Shown here piece by piece: positions 1 to 9,685 of a stretch of 24,209 bases of DNA. Position 1 is the stretch's first letter; every line of letters begins with the position of its first letter. Source of the DNA: Leptospira adleri (lineage in GTDB: Bacteria > Spirochaetota > Leptospiria > Leptospirales > Leptospiraceae); NCBI RefSeq assembly GCF_002811985.1, contig NZ_NPDU01000067.1, positions 1 to 24,209 on the forward strand, written 5' to 3'. Both the position numbers and the translations under genes were made by a program. Below the pieces are notes generated by a model. It did no database searches and was not told where the DNA came from. It worked only from the letters and a program-made list of their open reading frames with translations.

Positions 1-244
1 CGCCGCTCCTCACTTTATGAACGCAGTCGACGATATAGATCGCGTAGAGATCGGAAATTTTTTTGAGTTGTTTGAGAGGAATCACACGATCTTCATAGAT
101 CGTTTCTATGTCTTCGATTCGGTCCTTTGTGTTGTGCAATGCGAGTCCGACTAAGATCGCAATCGGAATCAGAACCGATCCGAAGAGAAGCGTTAATTTT
201 TTCCGAATTCCCAACCTCTGCACACGTATATAAATTGTTTTCAT
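1..244 (-). CDS. Methyl-accepting chemotaxis protein, N-terminal part (runs off left edge)
   Basis: The visible 81 codons read [16 protein letters not shown], then a membrane segment (about residues 17-36, [20 protein letters not shown]), then an extracytoplasmic helical stretch containing [17 protein letters not shown] and [11 protein letters not shown]. That pattern of inner-membrane anchor plus the start of a four-helix-bundle sensor (4HB_MCP type) is typical of chemotaxis transducers. The HAMP and signalling domains would lie beyond the edge, so a histidine kinase or cyclase with the same sensor cannot be excluded. The ATG at 244 has no Shine-Dalgarno sequence; the bases before it on the coding strand are CCCCCTCTT. 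A good promoter lies so close upstream that the mRNA may be nearly leaderless. Confidence 0.72.
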   Translation of the reverse strand, partial: MKTIYIRVQRLGIRKKLTLLFGSVLIPIAILVGLALHNTKDRIEDIETIYEDRVIPLKQLKKISDLYAIYIVDCVHKVRSG

Positions 245-256
245 AAGAGGGGGATA

Positions 257-285
257 ATCTTAATATAACTCAAGGGGTGAGTCAA
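257..285 (-). promoter_or_regulatory. Candidate sigma-70 promoter of the chemotaxis receptor
   Basis: On the minus strand TTGACT (285-280) and TAAGAT (262-257) are separated by 17 bases, matching 5/6 and 4/6 of the consensus. The predicted start, near 250, would leave only about six untranslated bases before the ATG at 244, consistent with the missing ribosome binding site. Confidence 0.35.
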
Positions 286-544
286 GTGTTTTCACCGAGC
301 TTTTCATTCGAGCTAGTTCGAGTTTATAAACTGAATTGCTCCGAACTTTCGAAACGAGGATAAAGGATTCCCGGAAAACGTTAAACCGAAATGATCGGAA
401 GCGGAAATAGCTCAAACAAGGCGAACAAAACTAACGGAAAAAAAAATCGACTCAAGCGAGACGCCCAAAAGACGCAAAACTCACATATCGATAAAACGGA
501 AAAGAAGCGAAAAAAAATCAGAACCAACGGATTTAAAAATCGAA
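286..544. other. Intergenic, no gene recognised
   Basis: AT-rich DNA with several A-runs on the plus strand (for example around 440 and 510). It separates the chemotaxis receptor from the 3' end of the transglutaminase-like gene. I see no convincing hairpin terminator, open frame with a ribosome site, or repeat in it. Confidence 0.5.
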
Positions 545-1213
545 CTACGACAGGGGCTTTTCGTTTCTGAGATCGCCTTGCAGACGTTTGCCGAACACGT
601 CCGGATAAAAATCCTTCAAACCTTGGATCACAAATTCAAACGGAAAGTCTTCAAAGACGCCTCTCTGGTTTATATACTCCATAAACTTTTTTCCCTTTCC
701 GTCGAAGGAATGAAATACGTTGTCCTTGCTTCCGTCGAAATCAAGAGGTTCCACTCCGAATTTTCTGCAAAGATCCTTATCAAAAACCGGGGTCGCCTTG
801 ATCCAATTTCCGTTTATTAGAATTTCTGCATATCCGTGATAGGCAAACGTCGTGGTTCCCAAAACCTGAATCAGACGTTCGCTCGCGAGATGATTGACGA
901 CGTCCGCAAAACCGATCTTAGACGGAAATCCCAGAGCCCGGGCGCCCGCAGCGAAAAGAAGCGATTTGGGAATGCAATAGTTTTGTTTGCTTTCGGCGAT
1001 CTCGCTCGCGCGGTATGATTCCCTCGAATCGGTTACCACATAAGGATTGTATCGAATCCTATCCCTCACGCCTAAATAAAACTCTCTGAGTTTATCCAAG
1101 GGAGAGTTATCCGATGTCGTAGATTCTTCTATAAATTTAAGAACGGAAGGAGAATGATGATCGAAATAATACGTAGAAGCCAGATAAGAATCCAAGGGTT
1201 GCATCGTTTTCAT
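545..1213 (-). CDS. Transglutaminase-like (papain-fold) domain protein
   Basis: A protein of about 222 residues with the three catalytic positions of transglutaminase-like proteins in order: Cys80 in NYCIPKSLLFAAGARALGFP, His126 in AYHGYAEI, and Asp145 in KATPVFD. The Cys helix followed by ALGFPSKIGF is the family signature. There is no signal peptide or membrane segment, so a cytoplasmic hydrolase or transferase is expected; the substrate is unknown. I prefer the ATG at 1213 because ATAAGG stands six bases before it. A GTG at 1261 would add 16 residues (including MGRNRIRFG) but has no ribosome site. Monocistronic, divergent from the cytochrome operon. Confidence 0.8.
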   Translation of the reverse strand: MKTMQPLDSYLASTYYFDHHSPSVLKFIEESTTSDNSPLDKLREFYLGVRDRIRYNPYVVTDSRESYRASEIAESKQNYCIPKSLLFAAGARALGFPSKIGFADVVNHLASERLIQVLGTTTFAYHGYAEILINGNWIKATPVFDKDLCRKFGVEPLDFDGSKDNVFHSFDGKGKKFMEYINQRGVFEDFPFEFVIQGLKDFYPDVFGKRLQGDLRNEKPLS

Positions 1214-1261
1214 ACCGAACCTTATGCGGTTTCTTCCCATCTTTTGTTTTACAAACAACAC

Positions 1262-1602
1262 GTCTACCGGGAATCGAATCCAAAAATACGAACCGATTCA
1301 ACGAAAGATTCTTTTTTAAGTAGACCGATCCGAAACGGATGGATAAGAATTCCTTTCGCCGGTTTTCTTTCGAATGAGAAACGTAGAACAACTTGCCTAA
1401 GCATGCGAAAAATTTCACAGGACGGTCCATTGATTTGAGTCGATGAAGCAGTCAAGATTTGTAATAAAGCTAAGAATCTTTTCGCGTTGGATCTGCTAAC
1501 TTCCGGATTATCGGGAGTTGGTTCCGATCAAGGCGGTTTCTTTAATTTTGATTTTTTGTGAACAACCTTCCGCACAAATTTGGAAATGAAAATCAAAACT
1601 CT
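1262..1602. other. Divergent intergenic region
   Basis: This separates the minus-strand transglutaminase gene from the plus-strand cytochrome operon and must carry both promoters. Small frames on both strands cross it but none has a ribosome site or recognisable composition. The only clear structure is the palindrome described separately at 1603-1619. Confidence 0.45.
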
Positions 1603-1619
1603 TTGCGAAACTTTCGCAA
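1603..1619 (+). promoter_or_regulatory. Perfect palindrome upstream of the cytochrome-YceI operon (candidate operator)
   Basis: TTGCGAAA C TTTCGCAA is an 8-bp perfect inverted repeat around a single central base. It ends 20 bases before the ATG at 1640 and just upstream of the ribosome site. A one-base centre makes an RNA hairpin unlikely (no loop), so a dimeric regulator's binding site is the simpler reading. The regulator is unknown. Confidence 0.45.
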
Positions 1620-1639
1620 GGTTATCAAAGGAGAATTTT

Positions 1640-2064
1640 ATGAAAAAAATTCGCAATCAAGTTCGAGTCGGTATCTTCTTACTTTTTGTTTCTTCCGTCT
1701 TTTGGAATTGCGAAAACGGAAAGAGTTCGGATAAAGAAGATTCTTTAAAAAATCTCGCTTTTATCTTGGGTTCGGGAAGTCCTCTGAAAGAAGTTACGGA
1801 CGCGGATTGTACGGATCCGGCTCCCGCATTCTCCACTCTCGGTCAAGCCGGAACGACAGCGACCTGCTCGACTTGTCATAGCGGAGCCAATACAAACGCG
1901 GGCTTCGACATCACTTCTTATAACGGAGTAAGAAACAGAGTCACGGTTGGAAATCCGAAAGGAAGTCTTCTGTTTATCAAAATCAATTCCGGATCGATGA
2001 GAATCTACAACAACAACTCGATCAACAAAGCGGTCTATTGCTGGACTCTCAAAGGGGCGAATCC

Positions 2065-2068
<4 letters not shown>
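1640..2068 (+). CDS. Cytochrome c-type haem lipoprotein
   Basis: A 142-residue lipoprotein precursor. A hydrophobic signal (about residues 9-21) ends in the relaxed spirochaetal lipobox FWNC (lipidated Cys24). The covalent haem motif CSTCH follows at 76-80, continuing as [18 protein letters not shown], typical of small monohaem cytochromes. Met120 in INSGSMRIY is the likely second axial ligand, and the tail [13 protein letters not shown] matches the usual end of such domains. It probably acts as a membrane-tethered periplasmic electron carrier. The start is fixed by AAAGGAG before ATG 1640; an in-frame ATG at 1580 lacks one and would spoil the signal peptide. First gene of a three-gene operon, ending in an overlap with the YceI gene. 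Confidence 0.82.
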
Positions 2069-2627
<559 letters not shown>

Positions 2628-2631
<4 letters not shown>

Positions 2632-3698
2632 ATCGCACCGTTTTTCTTTTTATCGTCTCCTTTCTTTTTCTTACTTTTGTTCCTCCTTCATTTTCGGAGG
2701 AACAAAGAAAGTCCGCATTTTTAGGGAGCAGCCTGATCCACATGCCGAGTACGGAAGACGTCGGCAAAAACGGACTGGACTTCCGTTTCAATCACCGTTT
2801 TGGAAACGCAAAATCCACTTCTTACGATTTTATAGGTTTGGACAACGGAGCCAACACGCAACTTTCTCTGGATTACGGAGTTACGGATCGGATTACCGTA
2901 GGATTCGCGAGAACCTCGTTTCAAAAAACATACGAAGCAAGGTCGAAGATCCGTCTTTTGACTCAAGATTCGAGTTTTCCCGCAACGGTCAGTTTTTTCG
3001 GAGTGTTCGGACAAGAAACTTCGGAACAAAGTCAATTCTTCGGCCCTTATCTTCGCCCGACCACGGGGATTCCGACTCTTGATTCGAATTTAGAAAAACA
3101 ATTGAATACTTACGAACTGAGCTACAAGGATCGCCAGAGCACTCTCGCTTCTTTTTTGATCTCGAAACGTTTCAACGACGTCCTTTCGATCCAACTCTCT
3201 CCGATGTTCGTTCACAGAAACTACGTCAAGGATCACTTGTCCAACGATAGGACCGGTCTGGATATTTCGTTCCGACTTCATCTTTTCAAAAGGGTCGACT
3301 TTACGTTCGCAACGATTCTAACTTCGAAAAGGGATTACGTCGGCGATTCTTACGCGTCCGAAGACAGAAAAACAAAGATCGGCGGAATCGAGTATTCCGC
3401 TTCCGAAGTGAACGATCTCATCGCGAAAGGGAAGACGATCGACGCGGCGGTGAACAATATTCTTCTTTCCAAACCCGTCGAATACACTTCGGTTCCTCTC
3501 AGCTTCGGGGTGGACTTCGAAACGGGCGGACACGTGTTTCAATTTTTTGTGACGAACAGCCGAGCGATCGCTCACACCCAGCTACTCAGAGGCGCCGACT
3601 ACAACTACGATAAAAAAGAATGGACGATAGGTTTCAACATTCATCGTTATTTTTCTTTGGAGAGTTCCGAAAAACCGGCGGTGGAAAAAACGAATTAA
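2628..3698 (+). CDS. DUF5777-family beta-barrel protein (putative outer membrane)
   Basis: A 356-residue protein. It has a clear signal peptide ([20 protein letters not shown], cleavage near SFSEEQ). The mature start [40 protein letters not shown] and [13 protein letters not shown] are features of the DUF5777 beta-barrel family. Alternating hydrophobic strands continue to the end, where a Phe-rich strand ([16 protein letters not shown]) precedes a short hydrophilic tail. Likely an outer-membrane barrel of unknown transport role. The ATG at 2628 overlaps the YceI stop as ATGA, so I prefer it to the ATG at 2613, which adds five polar residues before the signal. Co-transcribed with the haem lipoprotein and YceI, suggesting a joint job in envelope electron or ligand transfer. 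Confidence 0.75.
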
Positions 3699-3710
3699 TA
3701 AAGGAAGAAT

Positions 3711-5906
<2,196 letters not shown>

Positions 5907-5974
5907 TGGGAGAAGCTACTGTTCTTAAAATCGACAAAACGGGGTATCGTTCTTGAACCCGTTCGATCTTCTTT

Positions 5975-6003
5975 TTGTAATTGACGCCATGGATGTATAG
6001 TAT
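5975..6003 (+). promoter_or_regulatory. Weak candidate promoter of the thioesterase gene
   Basis: TTGTAA (5975-5980) and TAGTAT (5998-6003) are separated by 17 bases, each matching 4/6 of the consensus. Transcription would begin near 6010, only a few bases before ATG 6015, which has no Shine-Dalgarno sequence. The neighbouring TTGACG at 5981 is a better -35 hexamer but lacks a correctly spaced -10. Confidence 0.25.
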
Positions 6004-6014
6004 ATTTCTGACTT

Positions 6015-6419
<405 letters not shown>

Positions 6420-6439
6420 TCTTTCTTTGCAATCAAACC

Positions 6440-6528
<89 letters not shown>

Positions 6529-6546
6529 CAATTCTCAGTTTACTTT

Positions 6547-6607
6547 TTCAAAATCCACCGGAGGCAACTCTCTGATCGGTTCGAGTCGCCCCATCAGGCA
6601 AATTTCA
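6547..6607 (+). repeat. Decayed direct repeat of the tRNA-Leu 3' half
   Basis: TTCAAAATCCACCGGAGGCA and the next five bases are identical to tRNA positions 6472-6496. The match continues imperfectly through the T-arm (ATCGGTTCGAGTCGCC), the acceptor end (CATCAGGC, with one inserted A) and nine flanking bases (AAATTTCAA). It lacks the 5' half, and its T-stem is broken, so it is not a functional tRNA. The two copies are about 15 bases apart. Either a local duplication or an attachment-site scar. Confidence 0.8.
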
Positions 6608-6817
6608 AATTGAACAAAACTTTCAACCGCTGCGTTTCAAATTCTTACTAAACATTCCTATATTAAACCAAGTTACAATCTGCGCAATCAGCTCCGGGGC
6701 GGTTCCTGAAGTTTTACTGTAGAAAATCGATTCTTCGATCTTGCAGGACCGGGCTCTCAGCTCCGGTCAAGTGAAACCACTTGACCCCGCCTCGATCCCT
6801 ACCGCGTGGAAAGAAAA
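6608..6817. other. Intergenic with GC-rich hairpin segment
   Basis: After an AT-rich stretch the sequence turns GC-rich from about 6688. It carries AGCTCCGG twice (6690 and 6760 regions), a small ATCGA/TCGAT hairpin near 6727 and a strong hairpin at 6765-6786. I see no gene. It looks like a fragment of a dispersed intergenic repeat or the remains of an inserted element, but no terminal repeats are visible. Confidence 0.4.
6765..6786 (+). repeat. Perfect 9-bp hairpin
   Basis: GGTCAAGTG and CACTTGACC pair perfectly around the four-base loop AAAC. No T-run follows on either strand, so it is not a standard terminator for the tRNA or for the genes on the minus strand. It sits between the tRNA remnant and the 153-bp tandem repeats. 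Confidence 0.6.
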
Positions 6818-7163
6818 GTAGGAACTCACACTTTTCCATTTCAAAAAGTCAATCTTGGTAGAACAAGGTTCAAACGTTTCAGACAAACTTTCTCCGACAA
6901 AGTTTTGAGGAACTCCTCAAAAATCACAAAGCTCGATATAAAAGCCGATTTCACTCGTGCGATTGAAAAAGTAGGAACTCACACTTTTCCATTTCAAAAA
7001 GTCAATCTTGGTAGAACAAGGTTCAAACCTTTCAGACAAACTTTCTCCGACAAAGTTTTGAGGAACTCCTCAAAAATCACAAAGCTCGATGTAAAAGCCG
7101 ATTTCACTCGTGCGATTGAAAAAGTAGGAACTCACACTTTCCATTTCAAAAAGTCAATCTTGG
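6818..7163. repeat. 153-bp tandem repeat, 2.3 copies
   Basis: Units begin with GTAGGAACTCACAC at 6818, 6971 and 7124. The first two are complete and differ at only two bases. The third stops after about 40 bases and has lost one T in CTTTTCC. Each full unit holds two hairpins that share bases: AAACTTT/AAAGTTT (6885-6905) and TTTTGAGG-AACT-CCTCAAAA (6903-6922; second copy 7056-7075). The period is a multiple of three, so one frame stays open through the array. That frame has no ribosome site and looks non-coding. Confidence 0.9.
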
Positions 7164-7543
7164 CCTGCGAAAATTTTTGTGAAGATCGGATTGCGATCCT
7201 TACTTGCGTAAATTTCGGTAAGACTACAAGCGAGAACGATCAGAGCCAAAACAAAGGAAACACCCGCCCCGCCTTGAAAACCTAACACCGAAATATGGGA
7301 ACCGATCGCGCCGATCATGATTACGGAGCCTATCATCGCTCCCAACCAACTCGTCTGCGGAATGAGGAATAACAAAACGACCGCTAATTCCGCAAACCCG
7401 ACCGCATAACGGCCGAAAGGTTCTGCATCCAGCGCCGAAAAAGTGGCAATCGATCGATCCGCTCCCGAAAGTTTAAAATAAAAAGCGGGAATCAAAATGG
7501 CGACCGCGATGATTCTTACCGTCCAATCCATAATTTTTTTCAT
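7154..7543 (-). CDS. DoxX-like small membrane protein
   Basis: 129 residues with four hydrophobic segments (about 9-27, 46-62, 67-85 and 92-110). The order and length match DoxX-like proteins: an N-terminal helix, [20 protein letters not shown] between helices 1 and 2, and [16 protein letters not shown] in helix 2. Family members are inner-membrane proteins linked to quinone or thiol redox chemistry; the function of this one is not known. ATG 7543 is preceded by GGGAG eight bases upstream. The stop codon (TGA, 7156-7154) and the codons for the final Gln-Asp lie within sequence identical to the 153-bp repeat. The C-terminus may therefore have been altered by the repeat. Confidence 0.72.
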   Translation of the reverse strand: MKKIMDWTVRIIAVAILIPAFYFKLSGADRSIATFSALDAEPFGRYAVGFAELAVVLLFLIPQTSWLGAMIGSVIMIGAIGSHISVLGFQGGAGVSFVLALIVLACSLTEIYASKDRNPIFTKIFAGQD

Positions 7544-7568
7544 AGCCCCTGCTCCCTGGAAGGGCTAT

Positions 7569-7597
7569 ATTCTAACCGCTTCCTTCTTCCCTCGCAA
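7569..7597 (-). promoter_or_regulatory. Candidate sigma-70 promoter of the DoxX-like gene
   Basis: On the minus strand TTGCGA (7597-7592) and TAGAAT (7574-7569) are separated by 17 bases (4/6 and 5/6 matches). The predicted start, near 7562, leaves a leader of about 19 bases containing the GGGAG ribosome site. A 7-bp inverted repeat (ATAGCCC/GGGCTAT, 7542-7568) lies between the -10 box and the start codon and might be an operator. Confidence 0.45.
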
Positions 7598-7633
7598 GGC
7601 ATTTTCGTAAAATTATAAAAACGGAAAAGAAAG

Positions 7634-8410
7634 TCACACTCGCTTTGTCGTATCGAACTTACCGTTTTTTCGAAGTGCGTCTTCGAAAAAGTCGGTTTCA
7701 ATTCTTTCGATGGCCTTTAAGATCATCTTCATTTCTTCGTCGGAAAGGCTCGAAAAAAGTTCCTCCCCTTTTTCTAAAATCGATAAACCGAGACGAATTC
7801 CTTCCACCTCTTCCTTTGTGTACGTCTTCGTTTTGTGTTCCATCTTGGAAACGATCGCCTTCATCATAGTTACGATCTTTTGTAAAAGTTCTTTGTTGGA
7901 GAGCGTCGAAAATAATTTTACGATATCGTCTCGAAATTGATCCGCTTCCTTCTTCGGAACCTGCGCAATGATTCTATCAAAAACGACCGGATCCTCCGGA
8001 TCGTTTCCCTTTCTTAATTCTTTTTTGGTAAATTCGAACATTAAGGATTCAAAATGTCTCGCCGTAAGATACGAATTCAAGGCGGCAAAACCCGTCTTAA
8101 ACGCCGCGCCGAGATGTCTTCCAAGACTAAAAGCGGCGGCGCCCAAGGAACCGATCAATCCGAAAACCTTGGACGGACTATGAACAAAACCGGCAAGAGA
8201 ATGAAAAGCTCCGTCGAGCAACACCCTTCCTTCGTATTCCGGATAGAGAAGTTGGAGAAAATACTGGAGTAAAGTATCGATGACCGGTCTGGGAATTTTT
8301 ACGAGATCGGAATAACGTTCTAAGTTGGATGGAGAATATCTTTGAATGAGAGAGGCTCGATAGGCGCGGATCAAAATTGGAAAGTCCGGATCCTGAAGAA
8401 GATTTTTCAT
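7634..8410 (-). CDS. Conserved-looking protein of unknown function at the end of the signalling operon
   Basis: 258 residues, not recognised. An N-terminal helical part (LIRAYRASLIQRYSPSNLER) is followed by a Gly/Ala-rich moderately hydrophobic stretch (about 80-112, VFGLIGSLGAAAFSLGRHLG). A charged helical C-terminal half follows (EEVEGIRLGLSILEKGEELF and SLSDEEMKMILKAIERIE). It has no signal peptide or clear catalytic motif. The Gly/Ala stretch could touch or insert into a membrane. The gene starts 49 bases after the REC-EAL stop on the same strand, so it is probably the last gene of that transcript and may act downstream of c-di-GMP signalling. That link rests on position only. Confidence 0.65.
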   Translation of the reverse strand: MKNLLQDPDFPILIRAYRASLIQRYSPSNLERYSDLVKIPRPVIDTLLQYFLQLLYPEYEGRVLLDGAFHSLAGFVHSPSKVFGLIGSLGAAAFSLGRHLGAAFKTGFAALNSYLTARHFESLMFEFTKKELRKGNDPEDPVVFDRIIAQVPKKEADQFRDDIVKLFSTLSNKELLQKIVTMMKAIVSKMEHKTKTYTKEEVEGIRLGLSILEKGEELFSSLSDEEMKMILKAIERIETDFFEDALRKNGKFDTTKRV

Positions 8411-8459
8411 ACTTCCGGAAGAATCCGATTCTACCTTCCGCAGTAAACCAGAAAAAGAA

Positions 8460-9674
8460 TTAAGATTTGAACGACGCGAGATATTGAAGAGCCGCGTCCG
8501 GAGGCATAGGTTTGCTGTAAAAGTAACCTTGTCCTTTGTCGCAACCTTCCTTCCTCATCAACTCTCCAACATCGGCGGTTTCGATACCTTCCGCGACCAC
8601 CGTCATTCCGAGTTTATGTCCGAGATCGATCGCCGCCTGACAAATAAAAAGGGCCTCCTTATCGTAAGGAGCGACGCTCACAAAAGAACGATCGATCTTC
8701 AATTCGGTAAACGGATAACGATGAATCTGTTTCAAAGAAGAATAGCCGATTCCAAAATCATCCACCGAAAGGCCGATTCCCCGGATTCGAATTCTTGTAA
8801 GAATATCGAGAGTGGATGTGATGTTTTCCAAGAGTTGAGTTTCCGTCACTTCCACGATGAGCTGATTGTTCTTCAGTCCGAAACTTTCGATCATCTTTGA
8901 AATCGTCTCCGGCAAAATTAACTTATTCAAACTCACGGGAGAAATGTTTACGGCGACGGCGATTCCCGGAAAATCCCGATTCCAAATCGAACACTGACCC
9001 AACGCTTGAAGAATCAACTTCTCCGTCATCGCATCCATAAGACTCGGATAAGATTCCAAAGTGGGAATAAAAGAATCAGGAAAAATCAAACCTCTTACGG
9101 GATGATACCATCGCACCAAGGATTCGAAACCGGAAATTTTTCCCGTCTTAAAGTTGATCTTCGGTTGATAAAAAAGAATAAACTGTTCTTCTCGAATCGC
9201 TTCCTCGATCTCTTCGGCGGAGATTGCGGAAGAAGGTTCGGAGATCGCTCTTTTGCCTGCGGAAGTAAGATGAGAAGTGTCGTTCTTCTTATCCGAAATC
9301 AATCCCGTTAGAACTCTTTGATATTCTTGAATACGGATCGGCTTTTCCAAAACTCCGGAAATTTTTAATCCGTACTGAATCGCGAGCGCCTCGGCGCTTT
9401 GCAGAACCCTCCGATCGGCTCCGCTGATAAGAATTACGGACGCTGTTATTTTTTTTCCGGAGAGCATCCGTAAAACGTCCACACCGTCCACACCGGGAAT
9501 CATCAGATCCAAAATAATATATTGAGTTCCGTCGCTCAACTTCTCAAAGAAATGACCGGCCTCGTGCGTTATCGTCACTTCAAAGCCGCATTGTTTTGCC
9601 AGATCCCCTAAGATTCCTGCGATTTCTTCCTCGTCGTCGAGAATCAGTAGATTGGGTTGAACGGATTGATTCAT
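8460..9674 (-). CDS. Response regulator with EAL c-di-GMP phosphodiesterase domain
   Basis: 404 residues. The receiver domain (about 8-125) has the acidic pair Asp13/Asp14, phosphoacceptor Asp56 in [10 protein letters not shown], Ser84 and Lys111 (EKP). An EAL domain follows (about 155-400). Its metal and catalytic positions are intact: Glu184 (ESLVRW in place of EALLRW), Asn243 (VNISP), Glu275 (EVTE), Asp305-Asp306 (DDFGIGYSS), Lys326 (LKIDRSF) and Glu362 (VAEGIET). It should hydrolyse c-di-GMP to pGpG in the cytoplasm under control of phosphorylation, most simply by the kinases encoded immediately upstream. No GGDEF domain is present. It begins 11 bases after the hybrid kinase stop, without an obvious ribosome site, suggesting read-through translation. 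Confidence 0.92.
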   Translation of the reverse strand: MNQSVQPNLLILDDEEEIAGILGDLAKQCGFEVTITHEAGHFFEKLSDGTQYIILDLMIPGVDGVDVLRMLSGKKITASVILISGADRRVLQSAEALAIQYGLKISGVLEKPIRIQEYQRVLTGLISDKKNDTSHLTSAGKRAISEPSSAISAEEIEEAIREEQFILFYQPKINFKTGKISGFESLVRWYHPVRGLIFPDSFIPTLESYPSLMDAMTEKLILQALGQCSIWNRDFPGIAVAVNISPVSLNKLILPETISKMIESFGLKNNQLIVEVTETQLLENITSTLDILTRIRIRGIGLSVDDFGIGYSSLKQIHRYPFTELKIDRSFVSVAPYDKEALFICQAAIDLGHKLGMTVVAEGIETADVGELMRKEGCDKGQGYFYSKPMPPDAALQYLASFKS

Positions 9675-9685
9675 GAATGTCTAAT

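Noticed and set aside
1137..1455. Overlapping frames of 60-97 codons on both strands in the divergent region
   Set aside because: None has a ribosome site, they overlap one another and the transglutaminase gene, and their composition is not protein-like.
6676..6687. CAATCTGCGCAA shared with 23031-23042
   Set aside because: A single shared 12-mer with unrelated flanks; chance or a tiny fragment of a dispersed repeat, not enough to call.
6903..6922. Hairpin TTTTGAGG-AACT-CCTCAAAA as an intrinsic terminator
   Set aside because: Neither strand has a T-run after the stem, and the T/A ends belong to the stem itself.
6818..7163. CRISPR array
   Set aside because: The 153-bp units are contiguous with no unique spacers, and no cas genes are present.
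6806..7285. Open frame of 159 codons with an internal 51-residue repeat
   Set aside because: It is the translation of the 153-bp tandem repeat, whose period is divisible by three. It has no ribosome site, runs antisense into the DoxX-like gene, and its Lys/Arg/Thr-rich composition fits no family.
7542..7568. RNA thermometer or translational switch in the DoxX-like leader
   Set aside because: The predicted transcription start near 7562 would leave most of the 5' arm out of the message.
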